From Euptelea pleiosperma (lineage: Eukaryota > Streptophyta > Magnoliopsida > Ranunculales > Eupteleaceae): 64,000 bases of DNA. The notes below the pieces were generated by a model. That model was not told the origin of the DNA, did not search any database, and saw nothing but the letters and a program-made list of their open reading frames with translations. A program made the translations under genes and the position numbers. Positions 40,937 through 52,297 of this stretch are shown here, one piece after another (the stretch's first letter is position 1; the number at the start of each line of letters is the position of its first letter). The stretch is from positions 15,595,103 to 15,659,102 of the forward strand of contig CM068549.1 of the NCBI GenBank assembly GCA_035048495.1. The letters run 5' to 3'.

Positions 40937-43379
40937 TGATATTCGCTCAAAAGTGCTTATTTTAAGCACTTATCCTGTTAGCGTTATCGCACTCTCCTAC
41001 GTAAAACTGCTCTAATTATCCACTTTTCTACGTAAGAGTCTATCTCATTGCGTAAAACACACTTTTCTGGACGAAATGGTATATTTGCATGCATTAAACA
41101 CATTTTCGGAAGTCTAAATATTAAGCCGTTCTGATAAAGTCTCATTACGCGCTTCTTCTGTCGCAGGAAACCCCGATGGGACGATTTTCGAGACTTGTGG
41201 GCCCAAATCGATCATGAAAGCCCATTATCAAAGCTTAACAAGCCCACATGCTATAACTAGAAGATATGGGCCAAATATGGGCTGAATAAGAGGACCAAAA
41301 AGCCGGCCCAAAGAACGAAGAGAGCAGGAGAGCCAATGACCAAGAGACGGACCAAAGCGTTTAAAGCCACATGAGTCAGCAAGGAATGATAGTCGACTCT
41401 ACTGGAGAAGCGTGAGGATGGTCACAGTGAAGAACAGGGTTCCAGACCCTCCGCCAGTGCTTTTTTCCATTTTTTTGATACTTTTTCTCTCATCTCTCCT
41501 TATTCTCTCTCTCTCTTCATCTCTCGATCCTCGAATCTACTGACCTAACCCCAGAACTCCTGCCTATCAGCTCTATCTCATCTCCCTTAGCTTTCTGACC
41601 GTTGGATCTTCCATCGGACCGTTGGATCTTCAATCGGACCGTTGGATCTCTCTAGATCCGTCGATCTACCAATCTGAGTCCCAATCAAGTCACCTTCCAT
41701 CCGATCGCCATCAGACTGTCTGTCACATCATTCTGTGAGATGATGGACATCATCAACCCATGAGGGCCAATAGCCGGGCCCATCTTCATCGACCCGCTGA
41801 CCGACCAGTTAGTGGACCCCGCGAATTTCAAAAATAATTTTAATTAAATGGGGGGTCCACTAATTGGGGAGATTCCCCATAGAAAAGTAGGTTTTTACTT
41901 AAAAAAAAAAAAAAAAAAAAAAAATTATTTTTTATTTTCAAAAAATACCCTATTTCCATTAATGGAAATAGGGAGCTTTATAAGAGGAAGGAGAAGGGTT
42001 CGTTCGAACCCTAATCCCCCTCTTTTCTTCTCCTCTCCTTCCCCGAATCTTCGGCCCACCGTTTCCCTTTCTTCTTCTCCTTCTTTTTCTTCTTTTCATT
42101 CTTCATCTTCGTCATCTTCTTCACGTTTTCACCGGAGTTGCAGGCTGCAACTCCGGCCGACAACTCTCCCACGAGCTCTTCTCTCCCCACCTCTTCTCTC
42201 CCTTCTATCCCTCTCTAGCACGTCCTCTTCTTGGGGACGTGTTCTCTGTTGGCAGGTGGTGGCAATCTCATCTCCAACAACCCCCCGAAACGTTGCTGCA
42301 CCAACGGTACCGCCTGCAACCACCGCCTGCAACCTCCGCCTGCAACATCTCCGCCTGCAACATCTCCCCCTTGCTGCTGCCGCCTCCTTCTCACCTTACC
42401 GCCCCCATCTCCATATCTCTATCCCACCAGAAAACCCAGCCGCCTGTCTCATCTACTCCTCTAAAAAAATCGTGACCTCTTTCTTCAAAAATAGAAAACG
42501 AAAAAGAAAAAAAAGAGGAAGATGAAGAGAGGAGGAGAAGTGGAGTGCGCCCCTCATTGACTCCATTGCTGGATTGAATCTGACTCAGTCTAGCTCGTCC
42601 GAACGTTGCAGTCCTTCTTCACCTTCATCGCCTTGCTCCAGCCACCAAGAACAACCATAAACCGTTGTGCATCCAACGGGGCTGTCCTCTAGCCGCCGCA
42701 CCAGCATCCTTCCAAGCTGTGTTCACGCCCATCTCACAAGGAGCGAGCTCTCCTCTACCCCTTTCACATGCTTCATCCGCAAATTCCCACAGCCTAGTTT
42801 GGGCAAGCACCATCACCTTGTTGAATGGCCATCATCATTATCTTCATCTCTTGGTGAGTTTTATGGTAGGATCTTTCATTTTCTCTCTCCTCTTCTTTAG
42901 ACTCTCTCTATAGTTTCTCTCTCTACCCTTATATGTTTTCTAGGTTAATGCTTACTGCTTTTTAGTTTTAGGATAGCTAAATTTCGTTCAAGATTCCATG
43001 TAATGGTTGTCATATTTTGATTATTAATAAAGTGAGTTCGATGAATGAGTTTTATGGATATTAAAGGTTTACTGTGAATATAGTGTCCTCCATTTTTAAT
43101 TATTAGTGTCCATGTCTCTCAAAAAAATTCCTAAAGAATGTTTTAAAAATCCTCATCACCATTCTCACCCTTCCATCCTTTTATTTTTAACAATTTCTGA
43201 GAAAAATCCGTAATTTCATGTCCATTATTGCGCTAATCTGACTAATCCCGAGTGCGGATCGACATCCGACACAAGCCACTGTGCAAAATTGCTCATTCTA
43301 CAGGTTAAAAGTTTCGGATTAATTAAAAATGTGTTGAAGTTAGGGTCGTTCTCTCAACGACGGAAAAACCCTACTTTCA
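40937..43379 (+). mobile_element. Solo LTR (2443 bp) with TSD AAAGA
   Basis: This starts TGATATTCGC and ends CTACTTTCA (TG...CA) and is flanked by AAAGA at 40932-40936 and 43380-43384. Removing it plus one AAAGA restores continuity of the hAT transposase codons across the site. No internal retroelement genes are present, so this is one LTR left after recombination between two. The size suggests a large Ty3-type element. It holds a CT-rich tract, three tandem 'ACCGTTGGATCTTC.ATCGG' units (41597-41650), an A21-type run (41902-41924) and a Ser/Thr/Pro-rich chance ORF (41848-42525). The start and middle match 29630-26700 on the other strand. Confidence 0.88.
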
Positions 43380-44990
43380 AAAGACACGGCGAAAGATGTA
43401 AATGTAGAATTAACACTGACATTAAAGACCAAATGAACTTAGCAAGATCCTTTACATGATCTTTGAGTACATTTAGTTATAGTCAGTCAACTGCCCGCCT
43501 TGAATTAGTTAAATTTATTATTAAAAGTGAGCTACAATTTATGTTAGTTGAAATTAAACACTTTGAAGTAATGATTTAACGGGATTTTGTGCCATAATTT
43601 CATGTATATTCAAGTAACACAATTAAAAAAGACATACTAAAACTACTTAAAAATAAAAAAATAAAAAAATTTAATTTTTTTTAAATATTCAAGGTAAAAT
43701 ATGTTTAACTAATGATTTATAGACCTCGAGAATAAGTTTAGGTTATCTATGTATAATTGCACATTTTTTGAATGCATATTAGAATTTAGAAAAATGAATA
43801 ATATGTTTTGAACAATTAGAGAGTCCTCAGACAGGATGTGTTATTTATGATACTATATATCATAGTATTTCTTCATATAAAATTTAAAATAAAATATTTT
43901 CAATATCTTTAGATAATGCTAATAATAATGATATTGTGGCAACTTTATTTAAGGAAACCATCCTAATAACTTTTAATGTCAACTTATTGCACGTACGACG
44001 TTCTTGCCACGTATTTAATTTAATTGTACATGATGGATTACGATTAAGTACTATATTTAATATATATATATATATTTCTCCCAAAAGAGAATCAAACATT
44101 TTAAGGTTTATTAAAAGTCTTTATGACTTAGACCTAGAAAATACTTCTAGATGTCCATCATAGATGGAATGCTACGTATAATATGTTAAATGTGGCTATA
44201 GATTATCAAACGACAATAGATCTCTTCTTTTATGACAAATTTATTAAATTTTCTCCTAATAAAACTGACTGGTATAATGCTATAGTAATTAGGGAGTTTT
44301 TAAAAATATTTTATACTTCAACTTAATTTTTTCTCTATAGTTTATCAACCTACATCTTGTACAGTTGTACATCAATTGTTAAATATAATTTTAATTTTTC
44401 AAAGCATCAGTATGACCCTTACCATGCTCAAATAATAGAAAAAATAAGAGCAAAATTTGACAAATATTGAAAAGAAATACCATTAGTTTTTCATTAGCGA
44501 CTGTAATTGATCTAATGTATAAATTAATAATTTTAGAAGTTATCTATGAAGAAATGGAATGTACAAGAGAATCTTTTGACAATTTGAAATTTACTCTAAA
44601 ATAACTTTTTGAAGAATATAAGATTTAATTAGAAAATTCTGTAGGTGGACATAGTGAAGCTTCTTCTAGTTCGTCCCATGCAAGTGGTCCAGTATGTGCA
44701 TTTGTTAGGGATTTGAAGAATACATCATCTCATGGCATTGTATTAGAATTGCAGCGCTACCTTGATCAAGCCATCATTGAACATGAGGAAGGGGTTGAAT
44801 TTGATATATTGGCATAGTGGAAGGGACATTTGATTTTCAGTTATGGCCCATGATCTACTAACAATTCCTGCTTCTATTGTTGCTTCAGGGTCGACATTTA
44901 GCACAGGTGGACGAATACTGAATTATCACAGGACTTGCTTGGTGCCAAACATGGTTGAAGCTGTAGTATGTCTGAAGGCAACGGCAGAGC
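43380..44990 (+). pseudogene. hAT transposase core and dimerisation region
   Basis: The pieces in order match hAT transposases: 'HVRRSCHVFNLIVHDGL' (about 43990), 'RWNATYNMLNVAIDYQ' (44165), 'ELQRYLDQAIIEHEEGVEFDILA' (about 44750) and the Dimer_Tnp_hAT C-terminal block 'LTIPASIVASGSTFSTGGRI' (44855-44915), with 'MVEAVVCLKA'. It has many stops and frameshifts and is dead. Confidence 0.85.
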
Positions 44991-45950
44991 CAGTAAGGGG
45001 CCAGGGGGTACGTGCCCTCCTTCAATTTTCAAAGTGAACCCTCTCATCCACCTTGTATTTTACCTTTTTGAATTATTTATATTCATAGGGGTATTTTAGT
45101 CTTTACATACTTTTTAAAAACACCTTCAAAAGTCAAAACTGTGTTAAAAATTTGCTGTATTTACTGAAAAATAAATGAGCAACTATAAATGTCACATGGA
45201 AGACTCCTAGAGATCCATGACCCTAGAGATGTTTTAATTATCCTTAGATGGCCCTACAAACAAAAAATCAACTGGTTTGGTGGTTTCTAACTATTGGATT
45301 TGAATCTTTTTCATTGGTTGAATTTTCAAACGTGGATTCAAGAATTAATTTGGGTACTGAGATTCGACACCTAAAATACACTAATCAAACTGATGTTTGG
45401 TATGTAGGTCCACCTAGCGATGTTCCAAACATCATAATGATCATAAATCTCTAAGAGTGTGCCACGTGGCCTTTTTAGGTGCGGCTTGACACCTATATAA
45501 AAGTACCAAACATCAAATTTTCTCCCCCTTAACCGTAGCTTCCAGGAGCAGAACTTTGATGATGGAAGTCCATCATCAATGTTGAAGCCATGCCACAATG
45601 TGAGCCATGTGGAACACTATTAGAGGTCACTTACCGTATGGATGTTTGTCCCATCCCTAGGTAGATGTATGTAACAACAATCAGCTTGATTAGTGATTTC
45701 TAGCTATACTGGAGTACCCCAAATAATTCTCAAAATCCACTGTTGAAAACAAACCAAGAAAAAAACTTTAATCCAATAGATAGAAATTATTAATCTATAT
45801 TTTGGTATGTAGGTTAACTTATGGATGGACCAAACATCATATAGTCAGTGATCTCTAAGTGCGTGCCATGTGTAAGGTACATGTACACGTGTCATCCCCT
45901 AGGTTTACTAGATTGTGCTCCCCCTTGAGCAAACTCTTGGCTTCACTGCT
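44980..45950. mobile_element. Insertion splitting the hAT transposase tail, with nested foldback MITEs
   Basis: The ends 'CGGCAGAGCCAG' and 'TTGGCTTCACTGCTG' are imperfectly inverted, the terminus type also seen at 36290. Inside are two foldback-family copies (about 45190-45475 and 45590-45885). After the insertion the hAT frame resumes with 'NWYLAEERFKDV' (about 45960). Confidence 0.6.
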
Positions 45951-46424
45951 GTGTGAAGAATTGGTACCTTGCCGAAGAAAGATTTAAAGATGTAAACTCC
46001 CTACATCGAAGTACCAGATGTAATTAATATGATGGAAGAGTTGAACGTGGACGCAAGTGATGAATGATGTAATTTGTATCAATTGTAAATTTTTTTTTCC
46101 GATTGAGTAGAGTGAACAGGATAGACAAGTGAGTGGGTGCCAACATAGTTGGGATGTACTCATCTTGTTGTGATGCAATTCCTCACCCCTAAACTTGTTT
46201 TTATGTATGTACACATTTCAAATTTTATGTAATGATCATTTTGCACATATTATTTATTTAATTTTTTCAGGATTAAAATGTGCGTTTAGTTTGTTCTAAT
46301 TTTTTTTAATAAAAAAATATAATTTGGCCCAGCCTAGCTCCTGGCAACGAACCCGGCCCCGATCGGGCACATCAAGCCCAATGAGCTCGGCCCAAACCCG
46401 GCTAGACGAGCCAAATTGCCAGGT

Positions 46425-46765
46425 TGACATATATGTCTACATGTAAATTAGATTGTTTCCATGGAATGGTTTGAATCTGGATAGAAGAAAAAGAGTTGCA
46501 GAGATGGAAGAGAAGACGAGACGAGAAGAAGCTTTGTTTTGCGACACGTGGATCCCTCTTTAATGCATTTCATAATCTTTCCTTCTTTTTTTTTCAAATG
46601 ACGGTTCATCGGCTAACTTGGGCTTTCATCAGTTTGGCTCGTCATCTATTGAAAAGTGACCTTTCGTAATAGAAGTCCAATTCCCCTAAATTCACGGCTC
46701 ATCACTTCGGGTAAAAAGTTAAGTTGTAGCTCTGGTCCCCGATCCCGCCCCGCCCCTTTATAAAT
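46425..46765. repeat. Inverted duplication, right arm
   Basis: This is the reverse complement of 37459-37790 with scattered differences. It begins right at the end of the hAT terminal region. Confidence 0.75.
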
Positions 46766-47550
46766 ATGTTATTTCTTGATTGTCCCGTATTTTGCATTCT
46801 TACATGTCTTAGTAAAATATCAACTATATGTTGAAAGATGAATGCTAAAAAATAGCCCCTTGATGGAGTTGTACAGATATGACCCCCGCAAAAGGGGTAT
46901 ATTATCATTACTATCTAGGAAGAGTAGTAAATTGATATTCATGCTCTTCTTTTCGCGTGTGGCCATGCAAGGGCATTTGATAACACGGGAATAGTACATG
47001 GTATTTTAGTAATTGTGCAATTCATTTAAATTTACCAAAAATGCCCTTTTATTTTTATCTGAAGTGATAATCCATTAATCCTAAATGAATGGGTGTGGAT
47101 AAAGGTGGCAATTTGGCCCGAGCCGGGCCGATGAGGCTCAAGCTATTTGGGGCGGGCCTTATTCGAAAACTCAAACTCAGGCCGAGCCTGTGGCCAGGTT
47201 CATAATCGGGCTGACGGGCTTGCTAACGGATTTGGTAGCGGGCTGGATTGCGGGTTTTTGTCTTCCTTAGGTAATAAATAGAAAATTTTGAATTTTATTT
47301 TGCTGTCTTACCAACAGTTAACCTCTTTTGAGTTCCTCCAAACCTTTCCTCCATTCTCCTCCCTCCCTCCCTGCCATATACTTTCTGATCTTATCATTTC
47401 TGAGATCCTGATAGACACAAAATTAATGGCTGCAAACGCAATAAGCTGACTTTTAGCGGTGAATCCACAATGCCAAACGCAGCCTAAAGACCCACTTTAC
47501 TAAATTCCACCGACGAGTAATAAGCAAGGAAAGTAAGATCTACGGACCAA
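46766..47550. other. Intergenic DNA with a hAT-type GC-rich end
   Basis: 47105-47250 ('GGTGGCAATTTGGCCCGAGCC...') resembles the terminal part of an Ac-like hAT element on its own. The rest is unrecognised. No gene. Confidence 0.45.
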
Positions 47551-47559
47551 AAATAACAA

Positions 47560-47965
47560 TGGCTCAGGCTCCGGTTACTGCCCTAAAATGACAGGCTCCC
47601 GTTACAGGACACAGTATGAGCCATGTGGCACACTCTTAGAGGACTCTGAATGTATGGATGTTTGGCTGATTCCTAAGTGGACCTACAAACCAAAAATCAG
47701 CCTGATTAGTGATTTATAGGCGTTGGATTGGACTTATTTTCATGGGTTGATGTCAACTGTGAGAATTTGAGCAGTATTTGAGGTACAAAGACCCAAGGAC
47801 TAGAAATCACTAGTCAGGCTGATTTTTTGTTTGTAGGTCCACCTAGCGATTGGCCAAATATCCATTCGGTCAGAGTCCTCTAAGAGTGTGCCACGAGGTT
47901 CATATTGTGTCCTGTAACTGGAGCCTGTCATTATAGGGCTGTCACTTGAGCCCGGCCCAATAACA
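47560..47965. mobile_element. Foldback MITE with GCCCTAAAATGACAGGCTCC ends
   Basis: 'CCCTAAAATGACAGGCTCC' and 'GGAGCCTGTCATTATAGGG' are inverted, and the family core fills both arms. No target duplication could be fixed. Confidence 0.7.
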
Positions 47966-47993
47966 AAAAGTAGGATCTTATGAAGTTTCGAAT

Positions 47994-48381
47994 GAGTAAA
48001 ACTTCGGTCACAGTGCGGTCACAGTGTGCCGTGTCCAAAGCCGCTCACAGCCCACAATATGAACTGCCATGTGGCATGCTCTTAGTGGACGCTGACCGTA
48101 TGTATGTTTGGCCAATCACTAGGTGGACCTACAAACCAAAATTAAACCTGATCAGTGATTTCTAAGCATTGGATTGAAGTTATTTTCATGGGTTGATTTT
48201 AATCGTAGGAATTTGAGTATTATTGAGCGTTATTTGGCGTGCAAAGATCCAAAGGTTGCAAATCACTAATTAGGCTGATTTTTGGTTTGCAGGTCCAATG
48301 AGGGACTGGCCAAACATCCATACGGCCAGCACCCACTAAGAGTTTGCCACGTGGCTCGTAGGCTGTGACCGAAGTTTACTC
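47994..48381. mobile_element. Foldback MITE with GAGTAAAACTTCGGTCAC ends
   Basis: The ends GAGTAAAACTTCGGTCACAG and CTGTGACCGAAGTTTACTC are inverted. The right arm contains the G-box context CCACGTGG. The flanking 9-mers do not match, so one side may have been rearranged. Confidence 0.75.
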
Positions 48382-48557
48382 GTGAAACAATACAAGACTT
48401 GGTACTCCAAAATCCAAGTAACTATGATAAGTACCCGTGTAGAGTTGTGTTCCAGGTAGGGAAAGAGCTTATAAATGCGAGGACTGATGAATTGACGTGA
48501 CCATGTGGTACTCTTTTGGGCCCACTGACCCATGAATGAGCAACAATCAGCTTGATG

Positions 48558-48741
48558 GAGTAAAACTTCCATCACACGAAATTGTAAATCACACAAAACA
48601 CAGCCAATGAGTTCTCGGCAGGCACGTACACAAGTGCTTTTGCAACGTACCCATGTGCTTTGCTTTTTAGGTGTACGTGCCGAGAACTCATTGGCTGTGT
48701 TTTGTGTGATTTGCAATCCCGTTGTGATGGAAGTTTTACTC
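48558..48741. mobile_element. 184-bp near-perfect hairpin MITE with 9-bp TSD AGCTTGATG
   Basis: The ends GAGTAAAACTTCCATCAC and GTGATGGAAGTTTTACTC are inverted, and pairing continues almost to the centre ('CAGCCAATGAGTTCTCGGC' against its mirror). AGCTTGATG is repeated at 48549-48557 and 48742-48750. It is inserted in an older foldback MITE copy. The 9-bp duplication indicates Mutator-type transposition. Confidence 0.92.
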
Positions 48742-48744
48742 AGC

Positions 48745-49020
48745 TTGATGGGTGATCTCTAGAGTCTAGCCATTCAATCTGAGTACCCCAAAAAAATCTT
48801 AGAAATCACCCCATGAAAAAAGTGTCAAATCCAACGATCAGGATAATCTTAGATGTGTAGGCTCATCAAAAGGCGGGCCTAGTATCGGGCCGGGCCGTTC
48901 AGTCCATACTTACGAGCTTGACGGCCCAGCCCACGGCCCGGTTCGAGACCAGCCCATGAAATACTATTTCGGGCCGGACGCGTGCCAAAATGTAATTGTC
49001 AGTGTGCCACCTGGCTCATA
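48745..49020. repeat. Foldback and hAT-end scraps
   Basis: The remains of the foldback copy that was hit by the hairpin MITE are followed by a GGGCCGGGCC-rich segment (48870-48990) like a hAT terminus. No gene. Confidence 0.45.
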
Positions 49021-49053
49021 CTTTGGTCAGTCATCAACGTTCCTGCGACGCTC

Positions 49054-49060
49054 TATAAAA
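49054..49060 (+). promoter_or_regulatory. TATA box of the PLMT gene
   Basis: TATAAAA lies 62 bases before the PLMT start codon, which would place transcription start near 49085 and give a short leader. Confidence 0.65.
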
Positions 49061-49121
49061 CATCTTTTCCCGTTTGCATAAGCCCTCCCAAATTGGGGCA
49101 GAAGGTACAAAAGTGGGAAGA

Positions 49122-49372
49122 ATGAGTGTTGTTGCTTGCAATTGCATTGCTGTGCTCCTTCCCTTCCCATTCTACTATTGGCTATGGACAGATCCAGAGA
49201 CATGGGTGCGGTTGTGTGGGAAAGGGCGAGACCCATCGACGGTGATGGCTCGCGTGTCTTGTCTCTTGAAGCTCGTTCAGTTCCTCTCTCTCTTCTCCGT
49301 CTCTACTCTCTCTTGGCCTCCTCCTCTCTACTTTTGGCCTCTCTTCGTCTTCGGCCAGTTCCTCAACTTCAG
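49122..49372 (+). CDS. PLMT (phosphatidyl-N-methylethanolamine N-methyltransferase), first exon
   Basis: The frame reads MSVVACNCIAVLLPFPFYYW, then 'LCGKGRDPSTVMARVS', 'FLSLFSVSTLSWPPPLYFWP' and 'FVFGQFLNF', and ends at a donor CTTCAG|GTCAGC. It gives 83 codons plus two bases. This closely matches the N-terminal half of plant PLMT, a small ER membrane enzyme (about 160-165 aa) that methylates phosphatidyl-N-methylethanolamine in phosphatidylcholine synthesis. Two hydrophobic membrane segments are visible (about residues 4-22 and 48-83). The later exons with the SAM-binding half ('YQLLGE...YYGVRFG' region) were not found in the remaining 14.6 kb, so the gene either has a very long first intron or is truncated. 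Confidence 0.85.
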
Positions 49373-49527
49373 GTCAGCTCTCTCTCATTTTATCTACTCT
49401 TCAAACTCGAAATGCAGTTAGGGTTTGATTCGAATCATAAATTGTTATAGGGTTTGTTTGTATGCTCTGTTAAAAACGCCTTTTTCGCGACAAACAAAGG
49501 TAGATTTATTGTTGTGATTAGATTGTC

Positions 49528-49821
49528 GAGTAAAACTTTGATGACAACGGACTGTCATCAAAGCCGATGACAGCCCACAATATGAGGCACGTGGCATACT
49601 CTTAGAGGACTCTAACCGTAGGGATGTTTTGCTAATCCCTAGGTGGACCTACAAACCAAAAATCAACATGATTAGTTATTTCTAGGCGTTGGATTGGAGT
49701 TATTTTCATTGACCGTGGGAGTTTGAGCATTACTGACCATTATTTGGGGTACAAAGATCCAAAGGTTTGAAACCACTAATCAGGCTGATTTTTGGTTTGC
49801 AGGTCGATATATGGTTGGGAT
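49528..49821. mobile_element. Foldback MITE in PLMT intron 1, right TIR missing
   Basis: This begins GAGTAAAACTTTGATGAC. A 12-base direct repeat GATTAGATTGTC lies on both sides (ending 49527 and 49830), including a 9-bp TSD TAGATTGTC. The right terminal inverted repeat is absent, and the element stops inside its right arm. Confidence 0.65.
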
Positions 49822-49830
49822 TAGATTGTC

Positions 49831-50745
49831 TCCTCCGTCATCTTAAATAATGAGTGGACCCACCTAAGAACATTTTCTAGGTCCCAAATCAGCATCATCG
49901 GATGATATTTAACCATCTGATCTGTAGACTATTTTTATTTTTTATTTTTTCAAAACCAAGTGGTTGAGATCATATTGATTTTTGGTCCTGTCGATCTCTG
50001 ATTTACACAATGGAACACACGTGAAAATGAATCCATTAGAAAGTTCTGTCGATATCTTCCAACGATATAAATCAATAACTATTTTTATCTAACTATAAAA
50101 TTGAAATTTATTTAGTTTAAAATTCCTGTAGTACCTTTAAAACTAGATTTTTATGACTAACAATGAGATACAAAAGAATAATATAATTGTTTTAAGTTAC
50201 ACATTTACCATTGAAAAAATTCTCCATTATTTTAAATGCAATTTTATTACTTAAGATCACTCGTGTGGCGTGCCGCTCCTCTAGTTACTTTTAATAGAAA
50301 GAACAGACCAAATAAGAAATATGCCTTTGCTTTCTGCCAAAAACTGTTCTCATGGGAAACTTTTTTTTTTCAATGCATCCTTAGGAGTGTCTATAATTGT
50401 GTTAAATGCATATAGAGGGATTCACAATTCTTTTTTTGGTATTGTGTATTTGAAAAGCAGATATGTATTGGATGAGTCATCTTAGTTTTAATCTTGCTTA
50501 GGAGTGATCATAGTTGCACAATATTATACTTAAATTCCTAGGCACTTTTGAGTCATAAAAATAGTTCATTTTCTACAACGTGGAGTGGCAACAATTTGGT
50601 TTCCACATAGTATTTGATGCAGGTTTCATGCATGTTCATATTGTAGCCATTTCAGCTAAATTTCTCATTTGAATGTGTTCACTTGCGAAGGTGAAATGTT
50701 TCTCTATCTTGCTTTTCTGCTTTTCCGGGCGAATTCGATTTTGCC
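49831..50745. other. Presumed PLMT intron 1 sequence, no exon seen
   Basis: AT-rich DNA without a recognisable PLMT exon, gene or defined element. Confidence 0.5.
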
Positions 50746-50749
50746 CTAA

Positions 50750-51112
50750 TAGGTGTTGTACCGAAGGTTTAAAATTTCATTTCGAAGTAATATCTCGGTC
50801 AAGTGCAAAACCGAGACAAACTCCGAAACGAAACGAAACATTGAAAAAATGGTGAAAAACGAAATTTTCGAAACATTCCCGAATCATTACGAAACATTAC
50901 GAAATATTTCGAAACATTTCGAAATAGTTCCAAAATCATAAAATCATATTTTTTATTATATTTTAATTTTTGGATTGTTTCGGATTGTCTCGGCGAAACA
51001 AACCGAAACATCACGAAACGAAACATACGAAACATTTCGGTTTTCTTACGAAACGAAACAAAACATACGAAACATTACGAAACATTTTGAAATTTTGAAC
51101 CAGGTTATACCT
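50750..51112. repeat. Low-complexity cassette (CGAAACATT type)
   Basis: This is bounded by 'GAAGGTTTAAAATTTC' and 'GAAATTTTGAACCAGG', mirror images. The interior is packed with CGAAAC, GAAACATT and ACGAAAC words and their complements. It is the fourth large member of the cassette set. Confidence 0.65.
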
Positions 51113-51299
51113 AGTTGTAAATAACGAACATTTCGGAACCAAACTAGTTTATGTTGTACCTCTCCATACACCTTTGATCTATCTAGTTTATTGGATGTGG
51201 CATGAACTGACTTGTCATCTAACAAATTTCTGGTAATAGTCAAGTTCATGAGACTGCGTGTAAGTCGATAATGACAAGCAACCTAACGTTGTCATTGTT

Positions 51300-52297
51300 A
51301 TTGGAATTTTGGATACTTCCATTCTCTGTTTTCATTGGTTTGTTGTCAAGTGAATACTTGAGCATGTACTTGAGGGCATTTCCTTACTTGTCATTTCTTA
51401 AGGTTAACTTTTCAGTATATCAATCTTCATCACCACAATATCATAAACCGATCCTTCATGCCTGATATCATGACGTCGTAGATTTCTCAAAGCAAACTCA
51501 AACTACTATTAACTTGAATTGGGAAACTAAGCAGGAAGAAACACTTTCAGCCCATTGATGGATTTTCATGCCTACACAGAACAAACCTTTTCATAAGCTT
51601 TAGTGTGAACTGAAAGCTTTCTTGATATTGAGTTGGCAAAACTTTCAACTTTTATGGCACGTACAAAGTGGAAACTTCTGATTTTTTCCGTTTGACTCCA
51701 AGAGCATAAGTCACATCAACTATGTACTCTATCTTTGTGACTAAATGCTTAGGCTCTTTTCACAATACCATTGGTCACCACTTAAAGTTGATGATCCTCT
51801 TACAATTGCTTAATTTCTTTCCTTTAGGATGATTGATTAGCTTCCATGAAATATGACTTGTTATGTTGGCTTATTATATAGAGGTACCATAGAGACGATA
51901 CGTCATTTGATAGAGGTTTGGGTAAGAAGCTCGAGCTCTTTGGCATACAGGTGGTGCACACTTGTTAAGAAGTTTGAGCTCTTTTACAATTCTTGTTTCT
52001 CATGTAGAAAAGTACAGACCTTGAACTGAGATTCAATGGCAATTAAGAGAAATGTGTTTGAGGAAGGATGATGATGTGTATAGGTTGTTGATCATGAATC
52101 CATTAGTAGGTGCGAGTAGGAGATTGAAGGGGGCCAAGAAGAAGAAATGGTCTAATGGTCCAATAGGTACCACACTAATGCAGCCATCGAATGGTTTCTT
52201 CTCTTGCATATGACATCAAGAAAATACTCGCCGAACTTCATTACGACCTCAACCTCTATCAAACCACAACACATGTCTGGAGATGTATGACCAAAAA
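51300..52297. repeat. 1-kb direct repeat R1, left flank of the viral cluster
   Basis: This is nearly identical to R2 (about 62864-63855). It starts GGAATTTTGGATACTTCC and ends ATGACCAAAAATTG, where viral fragment C begins without a gap. It encodes nothing I recognise. An 83-codon ORF in R2 has a TGA in R1 (near 52210). Confidence 0.9.

Larger units (their letters stand above)
39672..46410 (+). mobile_element. Degenerate hAT (Ac-like) transposon with nested insertions
   Basis: GC-rich terminal regions of the GGGCCCG / CCCGGCC type at about 39676-39820 and 46325-46410 enclose a decayed transposase. The left subterminal part (40140-40640) is a dense array of TTAGTTTACA-like repeats, a common place for transposase-binding sites. 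The transposase is split by the solo LTR (40937-43379) and by another insertion (about 44980-45950). Exact terminal repeats and an 8-bp duplication could not be fixed. Confidence 0.65.

Noticed and set aside
41848..42525. 225-codon + strand ORF as a gene
   Set aside because: It lies wholly within the solo LTR, starts with a poly-Lys run from an A tract and is low-complexity Ser/Pro. No known family.
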